Part shown: one piece after another, positions 32,786 to 44,827 of the stretch
How the letters are laid out: each line of letters opens with the position of its first letter
Numbering within the stretch: position 1 is the first letter of the stretch
Assembly (NCBI RefSeq): GCF_019320115.1
Contig: NC_089598.1
Location: forward strand, 27,013,491 to 27,077,490
Direction of reading: 5' to 3'
Length of the DNA stretch: 64,000 nt
Source of the DNA: Miscanthus floridulus
Taxonomy: Eukaryota; Streptophyta; Magnoliopsida; Poales; Poaceae
Program-made: the position numbers and the translations under genes
The notes under the pieces: model-generated
The model's input: the letters and a program-made list of their open reading frames with translations, nothing else
Told to the model about the DNA's origin: nothing
Database searches by the model: none

Positions 32786-35700
32786 ATGGCCGCAAGAGGA
32801 GGAAGAGGCAGAGGCCATGGTCGTGGGCGTGATGCTCTTATGAATCCACCACCGCCACCTGTGACCATGGAGCAGATATTGGGAATGCAAGCGCAGCTGA
32901 TGCAAGCTATGATGCAGCGCTTGGACAATGAACCTGCAAGAGGTCCACCGCCTGTCCAGGTTAGAGATAAGCGTGGAGAGTTTATGAAAGGTCGTCCACC
33001 GGTGTTCACACATGCCACAGACCCTATGGAGGCCGATGATTGGTTGCGTGCTGTGGAGAAACAACTGAACATAGCACAATGCAACGACCTAGAGAAGGTG
33101 TTGTACGCTTCTGGGCAACTCCAAAGAGCTGCTCAGGATTGGTGGGAATCATTCCAGTTTGGACGTCCCAACAATGCTCCTGATATCACTTGATAGGAAT
33201 TTAAGGACAGTTTCCGATCATACCATATTCCTGATGGACTAGTGGAACTGAAACAGGAAGAATTCAGATTTCTCAAGCAAGGATCAATGACTGTGGCGGA
33301 ATATCGGGACAAGTTCGCACAACTATCTCGCTACGCTCCTAATGATGTGGCAGAGGACAAGGATAAGCAATGCCGTTTCCTTAAGGGACTCTATGATGGA
33401 CTACAGCTCCAGCTGATGTCTAATACTTATCCTAACTTCTAGTCTTTGGTGAATCGCGCAATCATGATTGATGATAAGCGCAAGGAGATGGAAGCTAAGA
33501 AGAGAAGGCTCTAAGGGCAAGCTTCTGGAAGCAACACTCACCCACGTGCGTATCCCTAGCAAGGTTTCCAGTAGAGAAATCAAGGACCAACTCATCAGGG
33601 AAACCGTGGTCAGTATCCTCAGCGGAACCAGTTCCAGCAACGCCCTCAGTATCAGCAATAGTTTGGAAATCAGCGTCCCCCGCAACAGACTAGCAATCCT
33701 GCAACACGCTAGGGAGTGCCTAACAATGCTCCTGTGAAGAGTGGAGCACCCAACAATCCCAATGCCTGTTACCGATGTGGAGAAGTAGGGCACTATGCTC
33801 ATCAGTGTCCTAAGAAGCAGAACCAACAAGCACCTCAGAACTAGGCCAACAATCAAAAGTTCAACGCCCAACCACCTCTCACAGCGAAGGTGAACTATGT
33901 GTCATCTGATGTAGCTCAGGAGACGCCTGAGGTCATGCTGGGTACGTTTAGTGTCAACTCTGTTTCTGCTACCGTACTTTTTGATTCTGGTGCTTCGCAT
34001 TCTTTTATCTCCCAAGCTTTTGTTAGAATGCATAGCGTACCTTTATGTGCCATGAAAAACCCAATATTAGTGAATTCCCCGGGGGGTAGTATGCCCGCTT
34101 CTTATTGGAGCCCCTCAACTAGCATTTCCTTAAGGGGGGTAGACTTCAAGGTGAAGCCTATTGTGTTGAGAACAGCGGGAATTGACCTTATCCTGGGAAT
34201 GGATTGGATGAAACAACATCGGGCAGTGATTCAGTGTCAGGAGAAATCTGTGGTTGTGACATCACTCAATGGGGATAGAATCTGTGTAGAAGTAGTAGTG
34301 CAAGCTCAGCCTACAGCCACAGTGAATCAGCTAGATGGTGAAATCAATGAACAAGATCGTGTCGTGGAGGAATTTCCGGATGTCTTCCCCGATGACTTGC
34401 CAGGTATGCCACCTGACCGAGACATTGAATTCATTATTGAATTATTACCTAGAACTGCACCAATAGCTAAACGTCCATATAGAATGGGAGTTAATGAATT
34501 ATAAGAGCTTAAAAAACAACTAAAAGAGTTGCAAGAAAAAGGTTTCATACGCCCCAGTTCTTCCCCCTGGGGGGCACCTGTGATCTTTGTGGATAAGAAG
34601 GATGGTAGTCAACGGATGTGTGTGGATTACCGCTCACTTAATGAGGTTACCATCAAGAATAAATACCCTTTGCCTAGGATAGATGATTTATTTGATCAGT
34701 TGAGAGGAGCTCATATGTTCTCCAAGATTGATCTCCGATCTGGTTATCATCAGCTTAAGATTCGGAACTCGGATATACCCAAGACAGCATTCACTACACA
34801 GTATGGATTATATGAGTACACCGTTATGTCTTTTGGATTGACCAATGCACCTGCATACTTCATGTATTTGATGAATAAGGTGTTCATGGAGTTTCTGGAT
34901 AAATTTGTGGTAGTATTCATAGATGACATACTAATATTCTCCAAGACTGAAGAAGAACATGCGGAACACATAAGAATGGTCTTGCAAAAACTTAGAGAAC
35001 ATAAGTTGTACGCTAAGCGGAGCAAGTGTGAGTTTTGGTTAAAGGAAGTCTCTTTTCTGGGTCATGTTGTCTCCAATGGTGGAATAGCAGTGGATCCAGG
35101 CAAAGTGCAAGATGTACTAGAGTGGAAACCACCAACTACCGTAAGTGAGATTCGTAGCTTTTTGGGATTGGCTGGCTATTACCGAAGGTTCATTGAAGGC
35201 TTTTCCAAGCTAGCCAAGCCTATGATAGCTTTGTTGGAAAAAAATGCTAAGTATGTATGGTCGGATAAATGCCAGGCAAACTTTGAAGAGCTAAAGAAGA
35301 GATTGACTACAGCTCCCATATTAATTTTGCCCGATTTAAACAAGAACTTCTCTATATATTGTGATGCATCCCGTTTGGGTCTTGGATGTGTGCTTATGCA
35401 AGAAGGAAGAGTGGTTGCATATGCATCCAGACAACTAAGGAAGCATGAGTTGAATTATCCTACTCATGACTTGGAATTGGCAGCTGTGGTTCATGCTTTG
35501 AAGATCTGGAGACATTATTTGATTGGACATAAGAGTGATATCTATACTGATCATAAGAGTTTGAAGTATATCTTTACCCAATCAGATCTGAATTTAAGAC
35601 AATGTCGTTGGTTGGAATTGATCAAAGACTATGATTTGGAAGTGCTTTTTCACCCGGGAAAGGCAAACGTCGTAGCTGATGCACTTAGCAGAAAGGGGTA

Positions 35701-37237
35701 TGCCAATGGAATTCAGACAACATCTATGTCAGCAGAGTTGTGTGCTGAAATAGAGTATCTCAACTTGAGCCTGGTCACTAATGCAATGGAATTGGTGATA
35801 GAGCCTACATTGGAGCAGGAGATACGCAAAGGACAATTGGAGGATGAAAAACTTAAAGAGATAGCAGAGAATGTAGTGCTTGGAAAGGCACCCAGATTCA
35901 GAATGGATGAGAATGGAACTCTTTGGTTCGGAAAACGGATATGTGTACCGGAAGTGAAAGCTATCCGTGATGCAATTCTGCAAGAGGCCCATGAGTCTGC
36001 TTATTCTATACATCCCGAAAGTACCAAGATGTACTTGGATCTCAAAGAAAAGTATTGGTGGTATGGTTTGAAGAGAGATGTGGTAGAATATGTGGCTTTG
36101 TGTGACACTTGTCAAAGAGTGAAAGATGAGCATCAAAGACCTGCAGGGTTACTACAACCAATGAAGATCCCTGAATGGAAATGGGAAGAAGTTGGCATGG
36201 ATTTTATTGTAGGATTACCCCGCACTCAAAGAGATTATGATTCAATATGGGTAATAGTGGATCGACTCACCAAGGTCGCTCACTTTTTATCAGTCAAGAC
36301 TACTTATAATGGTGCAAGATTAGCAGAGATATACATGGAACAAATAGTGTGCTTACATGGTGTTCCCAAGAAAATTATGTCGGATAGAGGCACCCAATTT
36401 ACATCGCAATTCTGGCATAAAGTACATAGATCTTTGGGAACAAAGTTGAATTTTAGTTCTGCTTACTACCCACAAACCGATGGACAGACTGAAAGGATCA
36501 ATCAGATTTTGGAAGATATGTTGAGAGCCTGTGCACTCCAGTATGGTGGTAGTTGGGATAAGAGTCTACCTTACGCAGAGTTCTCGTACAACAACAGTTA
36601 TCAAAAGAGCCTCAAGATGGCATCTTTCGAGGCGTTGTATGGACGTAAGTGTAGAACGCCTTTGTTCTGGAATCAGACTGGAGAAACCTAAGTGTTTGGT
36701 CCCAATGTCCTTAGAGACGCAGAAGAACAAGTGAGAATGATTAGAGACAATTTGAGAGTAGCTCAGTCTCGACAGAAGAGTTATGCTGATACTCGCAGAA
36801 GAGAGCTGACTTTCGAGATTGGTGATTATGTGTACCTGAAAGTGTCACCAATGAGAAGTGTGAGAAGATTCAATATGAAGGGAAAGTTAGCCCCAAGGTA
36901 TATAGGACCTTTTAAGATCCTAGAGAGACGTGGAGAAGTAGCTTATCAGTTGGAATTGCCTGAGAGCTTGTCCGGTGTGCACGACGTGTTCCATGTTTCC
37001 CAGTTGAAAAAGTGTCTGAGGGTACCTGAAGAACAAATTCCTTTGGAAGAACTTGTTGTCAAGGAAGATCTTACTTATGAAGAGTATCCGATAAAGATCT
37101 TGGAAACTACCGAAAGAGTTACGAGAAGCCGAACAGTAAAGATGTGCAAGGTACAGTGGAATCGTTATACAGAGGATGAGGCTACTTGGGAAAGAGAAGA
37201 GGATCTGAGAAAGACTTATCCCCAACTGTTTGAGTAA
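32786..37237 (+). pseudogene. gag-pol of the Tekay chromovirus, single frame with 11 stops
   Basis: One 1484-codon frame runs from ATG 32786 to TAA 37235 with no frameshift. Domains in order: a basic Gly/Arg start; gag with AAQDWWESF; a zinc knuckle CYRCGEVGHYAHQCP (33770-33814); aspartic protease DSGASHSFIS (near 33985); reverse transcriptase with [11 protein letters not shown] and FIDDILIF; RNase H with [10 protein letters not shown] and YTDHKSLKY; integrase with the H-H-C-C finger, GMDFIVG, SDRGTQF and [11 protein letters not shown]; the GPF module; and a chromodomain ending near 37225. Stops lie at 33191, 33194, 33440, 33512, 33557, 33572, 33659, 33710, 33842, 34502 and 36689. Ten fit single transitions of Gln or Trp codons; the residue at 34502 is unclear. 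Catalytic residues remain. Confidence 0.93.
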
Positions 37238-37270
37238 GCAATCACCCGAATCTCGAGGTCGAGATTCATC

Positions 37271-37285
37271 TTAAGGGGGTAGAAT
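37271..37285 (+). other. Polypurine tract of the Tekay element
   Basis: TTAAGGGGGTAGAAT ends exactly where the 3' LTR begins at 37286. Confidence 0.85.
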
Positions 37286-40277
37286 TGTAACACCCTAAAA
37301 TTTGAATTCTTTTTAAAATAGTAAATTTGATTTAAATATGCAATTATATGTGCAATTCAAATTAGGAAATAATATTTCTTTTATGAAATTAAAAGAAAAT
37401 ACAAGAATAGAAACATGTTGATGCATTCATGCTATTGCATATTTATTTCTGTGACGGGTGGTTTTGTTCAAATGCTAAAAGATTTTAAAAACCTTTTGAA
37501 AATGAGTTTGAAAATTTTATTTATAAAAAGAAAAAGGAAATTTCCTTCCATTCCCTCCCTTCCTCAGTTTCGGCCCGCAGGCCTTTCTTTCCGCGGCCCA
37601 GCACCAGCCCCAGCCCAGCTCGCCTCCCCTTTTTCCGCTCGGCCCAGCTACGCGCCAGCCCAGCCGCGCGCTCCGCGCCGGCCCAGCAACTGCCGCGTCA
37701 GCCCCGCCAGCCCAGCTCGGGCAACTGCCATCGCCGCGCGCCTTCGCCCCGCGCCCAGCCGCTGACCGCTTGGCCCCGGCCGTCAGAGCCTTCCCCCACC
37801 TCCGCGCGTCCCGCGCCTGCGCCCGAGTCCATGCCGCAACCGTTCCGCGCACGATCCTCGCGTCGTGGGAGCGCCCCCGCTCCCCTGCCTCTACTAAAAG
37901 CAGTCGAGCCCCCGCGCGCCCCCTGCTGCCCCCCGTTCTCGTTTTCGCGCTTGCCAAGCACCGAGGAAGGCCGCAACCGCCGCACGAAAGAGCCCCGCCG
38001 ACCACCGTCCTCGCCGTCCGCGGAACGCTGTCCCCGAGTCGCGCTCGTCCCCGTTTGAAGTCGCGGTGAGCTCCGCCATGCTTCCCTCCTTCCCCCTATG
38101 CTTTCAATTTGGTATTTCGTGGCCGTTTGGGGCCCTATTCGCAAGCGTCCGCGAGCTTTGGCCGCCGGCCATGGCGTCCGCCGCCTTGGCTCACTCCTCC
38201 GGCCGTCGTGATGGCCTGGGCGAGTACCCCTTCTCCCCAGCTAACTCCCGGTGCCCTCGGTTCTTCGAACCGTGGCCCGTAGCCACCGAACCGAGCTCGC
38301 CGATGTGTTTCTTGTCGCCGGCAATGGAGCGCCGCCGCCGGAGTTACTGTGCTTGGCCGGATTTCTTCTCTTCCCCCAGATCCGTTGCTGACCGTCCATT
38401 TCTAATCCGACGGCCATCGTTGGCCGATACCCCTTCGTGGGTCAAATTGCTAAAGAGCCCTCCTGTTTTCGCGTAATAGAACCCGCCATCCTTAGCGTAT
38501 TTCCTCGAGTACGCATTCTCGTTTTGAAAGCGTATAGTTCACTGGTTTAGTCTAAAGTACGCTTTCAGTATTTACAGAAATGCCATTCGAACTGTTTCGC
38601 TTATAGAATTGTCGTTTTAACTCCGAATTGATCCATTCAAATTGCGTTAGCTTCGTAATTTCATAAGCTACATGTTGGAGCTACTGTTAGTCAAGTTTGG
38701 AACTTTTTAATTTCATGATTAGAATTAATTAAATATAGGGCGATAGGAAAACCCGTTTTAATCATAACTTTCGCATTTTAGCTCCGTTTTTCGTGAACTT
38801 CGCGTTGACGTGATCGTAGCGAAACGTAGGTTAGTTTTACAGACATTTTATCTTGATTTCAATACTGTTGGTGTACTATTCTAATGATAGGAATGTTTGC
38901 TTTGCATGAATGCTTTTGGAATGTTGTATGTTGCCGTGTTGGTCGCGTTCAGACGGTGAGGAAAACGTTGGAGACCAAGAACTCTTCGACGACCAGCAGG
39001 AACAGCACGAGTTTGTGAACCAAGGCAAGTATAACATGGGCCTTCCTTGATGTCCTATTTCACTTTAATCAATTACTCATGTGCATGTGCCTAATTTTGA
39101 TACCCGTAAGGACATCCTAGTGATTGTTATCCTGTTCCTTGTCTTCTATGGGTTAAATGCATATTGGTAGATTGCTAGTGCTCTAACTGTACTTGATATA
39201 CATGTTGATAAATGATACTATGGAACAAAGTGAGTAACATAATTTATAACAACTGTTCCATAGGGCGAAAGTGCAAATGACCTTTGTTCATGTTGCTCCC
39301 GGCCCTCCATAAGGACTTATCTGTCGGCAAAAGCTGGGACGGACAGTGCAATCGGGAGAGTCATATGGCTCTGACTTTAGCTCAGTAATAGGACCTTTCC
39401 TAGCTGGTTAGAGGTTACCTTTTTGGCGCAAATGGGGCTTGCCACTTTGAGTATAGGGCTACCTCTGTTCCTATGAGTATAGCCGCGATGGATTTATGCC
39501 ATAGGAAAGGGGGGTCCCTACATCTGCCTGCCAAGGAAACCTAGCGGCCCTAACTTGTTAGGGAAACCTATGAAATGGCTTCATAGTGTACCCTGCCCGC
39601 TCACCTTGGAAGTGACATGGGAGTAATTAACTCGGGCATAAGGGGATCACGACTCGCGGTGAATGTGCACCACCTCTGCAGAGGGTAACAAACTGTTATA
39701 ACAGCCGTGCTCACGGTTACAAGCGGCCCGGAAAACTCATAGAATAACTGGTTACTTGATGATGATCATTTAAGTTGCTCTATGATGAAAAATGGTAAAC
39801 CTGACCTTGATATATGTTCTTATGGGAATTAAATGGGAGTTTAAGCATAACTTGATAATACTTGAGAATAAAAGTTTGACCTATTAAGAATGCTAACTGC
39901 AGTAAACCAGAGTCTATCCTTTTTGAGCTTCATAACCTCATGTTAGCTTGCTAAGTACGGAATGTACTTACACTTGTTTATTTTCTTTACTTGGATAAAA
40001 ATCTCGGATGGGTAACAGATGACAACGGGTATGAGGATTTCCCGGAGGATTATTAGGCTTGTGGTCAACCAGTTGACCTTCCCTGTGATGACGGCCGCGA
40101 GAGTTTATTATCTTTTCATTATTCCGCTGTGATGTATAAGACTAAGTTTTATTATAACTCTGATGTATGAGACACCGTGATGATACTATTGTAATTTGTC
40201 AGCTTGTGTGTGTGATTGATTCCTGGGCACACACGAGTTTTGTGCATTCAATTTTATCCTTAAAATTGGGTGTGACA
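37286..40277 (+). repeat. 3' LTR of the Tekay element
   Basis: It is nearly identical to 28052-31058 but lacks 15 bp in the GC-rich zone and has about 25 to 30 scattered substitutions, mostly transitions. The hairpin is repeated at 39952-39970 (TAAGTAC with GTACTTA). It ends GTGTGACA followed by TGACG. Confidence 0.93.
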
Positions 40278-41075
40278 TGACGTGAAGTTGCCAGTCGTCT
40301 GATTTGTGTACTAAGTCATATGGATTAGTGACGTATTCTCCTCAACTATTTGGTTTTTGGGAACCGGTTTCTACTAAACAAAATTAGACCAATACTTGAT
40401 TTTTTTTTCTTCATCTAATAAAAATCACAGCAAAATTTTTATCGTCCTTTCTATAAAATAATGAGATGATGGCATCAGTGTTGTGGCACTAGCCTTAGCC
40501 TAGGTGCTATCCCAGTAGAGAGTAGAGACATACTCCCTCCGTCATGAAATATAGTGTATTGTGGCTTGTCAATGTCTAAATTTGGCAAAGTTTATTAAAA
40601 AGAAAACCATAATTTAAGAAGAAATACCTTAATTGGTATTAATCTGTGGATACCTGCATCATTTGAGGATTCCTTTCGGTTGTCTTGAAATTTTTGGAAT
40701 GCACTGAGAGCTGTCATCGTAACAAGACAAAGGCTATGTCTACGCGTGTGTACCGAAATTCCAAGGTCTGCCGTCTGCGTGACTGCGTCTCTCAAGTCCA
40801 CGGGGTTTGGTGCGGGCAGGTCAGGGCCGGCCCGGCTGCTGGCCTGGTCAGTGCGGCGTGGCGCGTAGTACGTAACGTGTGTGATCGTGGGAAACAGGTA
40901 GAACCAATGCGATGTAGACCACACGATGCCCAGGTACAGACAGCACACAGTTTTAGCATTAAGTTGCCTATTGACTGACTGACACGGTCACAACAAGACA
41001 CCAACCCAACCATGACGCCGAAGAGAGACAAATACGACGCTGAACTAGCTAAGTTCTGCACATGACTATAGACCA

Positions 41076-41421
41076 GGGAACGTTTGGTTCTTTAATTGTT
41101 ACTAAAATTCATGTCACATTGAATATTTAAATATTAATAAGGAGCATTTAATGTAGATTAATTATAAAACTAATTACATAGAAGGAGGCTAATTTGAGAG
41201 ACGAATTTTTTAAGCCTAATTAATTCGGCATTAGCACATGTTTATTGTAGCACCGCGTTGTCAAATAATGGATTAATTAGGCTTAAAAGATTCGTCTCGT
41301 AAATTAGTCGCAAGTTGTGTAATTAGTTTCATAATTAGTCTATATTTAATACTCCATGCATGTGTCTAAATATTCGATGTGACAGGAATTTTAGGAGGTA
41401 CTGTAGAAACCAAACAGGTCC
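41076..41421. mobile_element. MITE in copy 2 only, about 346 bp
   Basis: Its ends are GGGAACGTTTGGTT and, on the other strand, GGACCTGTTTGGTT. The interior has GCCTAATTAATTCGGCATTA and TAGTCGCAAGTTGTGTAATT, familiar from an abundant grass MITE with long imperfect inverted symmetry. Copy 1 has no such insert at the corresponding place. Flanking DNA was partly rearranged, so no clean target duplication can be given. Confidence 0.7.
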
Positions 41422-42387
41422 TAGGATTTGCTGCCCGGTTCATTTCAGAAAAAACAGTGATGATTCTTAATTTGCTGCCCGGTTCGTTTCAGAAAAAAAA
41501 AAGTGATGATTCTTGTATACAAGTGATTTGGTAGCGAATAATTCTTATACTACATAGAAAGTGAATCATACGAGAAGTTAGGTCCTGTTTGGATCCAATG
41601 CTTGATTAGTAGCTAGTTAAAAACTAGACTAAATTAGTTCTAATACATCCAAATAGGAGAGCTAATAGTATAGGTAAGCTAATTTTTTTTTAGACAAGTC
41701 TTCAACTAGTTGTTAGCCAACTAGTTTGCCAATGATAACTAATTTAGTCTAATTTTTAATCCGACTAGTAACTAGCCATGTGTATCTAAATATAGTATGT
41801 TAAGCTGCGTCTCTAGTTCATGGTATATAATGAATTCACAAAATTATCATATAATCACTTCGTTATTAAAAAAATTATTTGACGAGTCAAAAAAATTTAT
41901 TTGATAGAGCTCTTCCCTAGGTTCACTCTAAAAACCGCTCTGGAAGTTCTGTCTACCTAATTAAAAAAGAGGCACATGTGAGTAGTTAGTAAGTTACCCA
42001 ATGTGTTGCTTTCCGTTCCAATCCTATGTAGAGTCGAGCATATATATATATATATATGCTTTCACAATTCCTATTGTTGCATCACCCGTGGGATAGTAAA
42101 ATTTCTACATTATTTCACTGTCGCAATAGTTAGCACCTTGCTGAAAAAAATGGGGTTACTATTTTCTAGGAAACTGAAAAATCATCCGAACACCATATAT
42201 ATACTAAATACTACTGTATCTCTGTTCGAAAAGAATCTAAACTCTAGCATATAATCCTAGGTCAACTAATCTCAAATTGAAAAAATTGTATATAAAAAAA
42301 CTACAAATATTTATGATAATATTCCTATTTGGAGTTATATATGTTATTTGGTTAAATTTAGAATAGTTTAACTAAGGATAAAGTTAG

Positions 42388-42390
<3 letters not shown>

Positions 42391-42468
<78 letters not shown>
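42391..42468. repeat. (TA)n microsatellite, 39 units
   Basis: An uninterrupted TA run of 78 bp. The corresponding place in copy 1 (near 22260) has only a handful of units followed by a T-run, so the tract expanded in copy 2 or contracted in copy 1. Confidence 0.95.
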
Positions 42469-42470
<2 letters not shown>

Positions 42471-43181
42471 GATGGGTCGGAGGTATAGTACATGTACAAC
42501 AGAGTATCATCGTCCATCTAAAAAACTCTTGCTTTGCCGCTATTGTCTTCGTTCCCACACCAAACATTGTCCCACCATTTCTCGGAAGCACATCGCACAT
42601 AATTTTTTTTAACCCCTCTTGTTTTAATAACGCTCCCATCGACGCCAAACGACATGTTCATACATAGTATATTCAGGCCAGCCCGCAGCTTCCGGCCAAG
42701 ATTCAGTAAAAGAAAGAAAGAGATTAAAGAACATTTCACTCACCACTAGTACTACTCATGCGTTTGAATAATTCAGACGAACATGAAACACATATAATAA
42801 GCATGGGCGGTATATAGGAACGGTAGTTAGTAGCAATTGACACTGTGTGTAATTTTTTTTGTTGACCTAGCATTGCTACCATGGAGGCCATCTTGTTTTC
42901 TTATACGGTTACTTTTTTTTTGACTCTTAGTCCTAAATATGCCCAATTCCATTTCCACGGTCATTCGCTCGGTTTCAAACGAGTGAACACTTTCTATACG
43001 CGGGACGACGTTAGTCACTAATCACATGGTGGGTCGTACTAGGCAAGTGGACGGAATATCTGTCATGTTCTCTCAACGTCCTCTATACTTTCTATTATAA
43101 ATTTGATTTAGCGAAGTTTCATCCGCCAATGGTTTTCTCACTTTTTGTCTTGTTTCATTTTATTAATTCCTTCTTTCCTTT

Positions 43182-43916
43182 TCTCATTGCTTGTTTTCTT
43201 TTCTTGTTTTTCTTTTTCTTTGTTTTTTGTGTTTTCATATTAATCTAACCATTTTCTTATCTTTACACTGAGAAGTTGTATGACAAGTTGTCTCGTAAAA
43301 AGTTATGCACATAAGTTATGAATATAACTATGTAACTTTCTGAAAAAATAAAGTTGTGGAAATATTTTTTTCCTACAAATAGGAAAGTAAAAAAAGTTGT
43401 GATGAGAAGTTGTTGTGATAATTTGTTCCGTAAAAAGTTATGCATAAAAGTTGTGAGTATAACTTTGTAACTTTTCAAAATTAGAAAATTGTGGAGCTAA
43501 TTTTTTGAAAAAGTTCATAAAAGTTATGATAAGAAGTTGCAGTGATAAGTTGTCACGTAAAAAGTGATGAGTATAATTGTGTAACTTTCTAAAAATGAAA
43601 AGTTTCGAATTTCTATAAGCGATTCAAATCCTAAATTTGGTGGGTAGGTTAGTCTACCACAAGGAATAATCTATTTGTATGATGATAAATATTTGAATGA
43701 TCTATCCATTGATATTGCAACCCCAATATATTTCTATAAGTGGTTCAAATCCTAAATTGGGTGGGTAGGTTAGTCTACAAGGAATAATCTAATTGGATAA
43801 GATATGCTCGATTCATGAATTTCGCACACAGAGCATTTGATTTTATTTGGATCATGGATTTGAGTAATTGAGACGAACATCAAATATATATATAAGGCAG
43901 GAGTGCGGTAGGAACA
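43182..43916. repeat. AT-rich DNA with two sets of tandem repeats
   Basis: Between 43266 and 43600, three units of about 120 to 125 bp carry GAAGTTG, TGATAAGTTGTC, CGTAAAAAGT and TATAA(C/T)T(A/T)TGTAACTTTC. Between 43608 and 43800, two units share ATTTCTATAAG followed by GGTTCAAATCCTAAATT and GGGTAGGTTAGTCTAC. No gene is supported. The CACTA end begins at 43917. Confidence 0.7.
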
Positions 43917-44200
43917 CACTACGTCAGATTTACACATCACTGCCGGCATCATCACTGTCGGATTTGTGAGAACCGGCAGTGATGTACCTTCACTGCCAGT
44001 TATGAGCTTGAAAATGAAAAGATAATTGGGGCTGGGCTAAAACCGGCAGTGAAGGACCACATCACTGCCGGTTTGTGGCTTGAACCGGCAGTGTTTTGAC
44101 GGGCACTCATCACTACCAGTTTAAGCCAAGAGCCGACAGTGATTGGACTTTATCACTGTCGGTTCTAGGCAAGAACCGACGGTGATAAGCCTACAACACA
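43917..44200. repeat. CACTA terminal inverted repeat and left subterminal repeats
   Basis: After CACTACGTCAGATTTACA there are about eight 10- to 12-bp units (CACTGCCGG, AACCGGCAGTGATG, CACTGTCGG, GAACCGACGGTGATA), arranged partly as inverted pairs. In En/Spm relatives such units bind the TNPA-type protein. Confidence 0.85.
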
Positions 44201-44827
44201 AAAGGCTGCAGCCATCCTCTCCTTCCGCCTCTCTTCCATCCCGAGAATAAAGGCGCGCGTTTGGACCCTTCCCTCCATTATTGCGGCTGCTCTTCACCAT
44301 GAAGCTGATGCTTGGATTTTAAAGAATGGCTTGATCTTTTTGCTTTAAGGTCAGTAACAAACATCCACTCATTTGATTTTGTTACTTAATTAGCTTTGTT
44401 TTGATGGCTACATTGCTTGATTCCCATTCTAGTTCTTTCTCCATTCTAGAGAGCACTTTTTCAATTGGACATTTGTGCAAGGCTCAAATTATAGTGAATC
44501 CATCATCCAAAAGGTTGGTGTCTATGAACACATTTAGATTCCTAGCTAATTATTCCATGGTGGTCAAGATCATCATTGTTAGTATGTGATGCTATAATTA
44601 GTTCTTAGAAGTATAGTATAATAGTCGTTCTTCAATATTGTGCAATAATTGTTTTTTCCTACGATTTTCAATTTACAGGGCCGGGGCTACCAATTTTAAT
44701 TTTTCAATAATTAGTGTACAATAATGTTTTCTAAAAATGGTACTTTCTAGCTATAATTGTTGTTCATGAAGCTCGATTTCTTATTAATTCTTTGTAATTA
44801 CTGTCTAAGTATTTTTTTTGTGCAGAG
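44201..44827 (+). other. 5' leader and intron of the CACTA transposase gene
   Basis: A GC-rich leader (CCTCTCCTTCCGCCTCTC, with a weak AATAAAGG element near 44245) is followed by AT-rich DNA. A run of T and TGTGCAG at 44819-44825 forms a good splice acceptor just upstream of the ATG at 44828. The donor is not certain; GGTCAGTAAC near 44349 is a candidate. Confidence 0.5.

Larger units (their letters stand above)
28052..40277 (+). mobile_element. Full-length Tekay-lineage Gypsy chromovirus, about 12.2 kb
   Basis: Two LTRs (3007 and 2992 bp) enclose a primer site, an extra ORF, one gag-pol frame with a C-terminal chromodomain, and a polypurine tract. The flanks are TGGCG at 28047-28051 and TGACG at 40278-40282, a 5-bp target duplication with one change. 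By eye the LTRs differ at about 25 to 30 sites plus one 15-bp indel (near 28448), under 1 percent, so the insertion is recent. Even so, gag-pol has 11 stop codons in an otherwise unshifted frame. It interrupts the mitochondrial-type insertion. Confidence 0.93.
40334..43181. repeat. Duplicated segment, copy 2
   Basis: It matches 19298-22941 in the same orientation. Compared with copy 1 it has only one of the tandem units, lacks about 250 bp (copy 1 21076-21325), has its own MITE at 41076-41421 and a greatly expanded (TA)n at 42391. At its right end copy 1 and copy 2 diverge abruptly after CTTCTTTCCTT. No supported gene lies inside. Confidence 0.85.
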
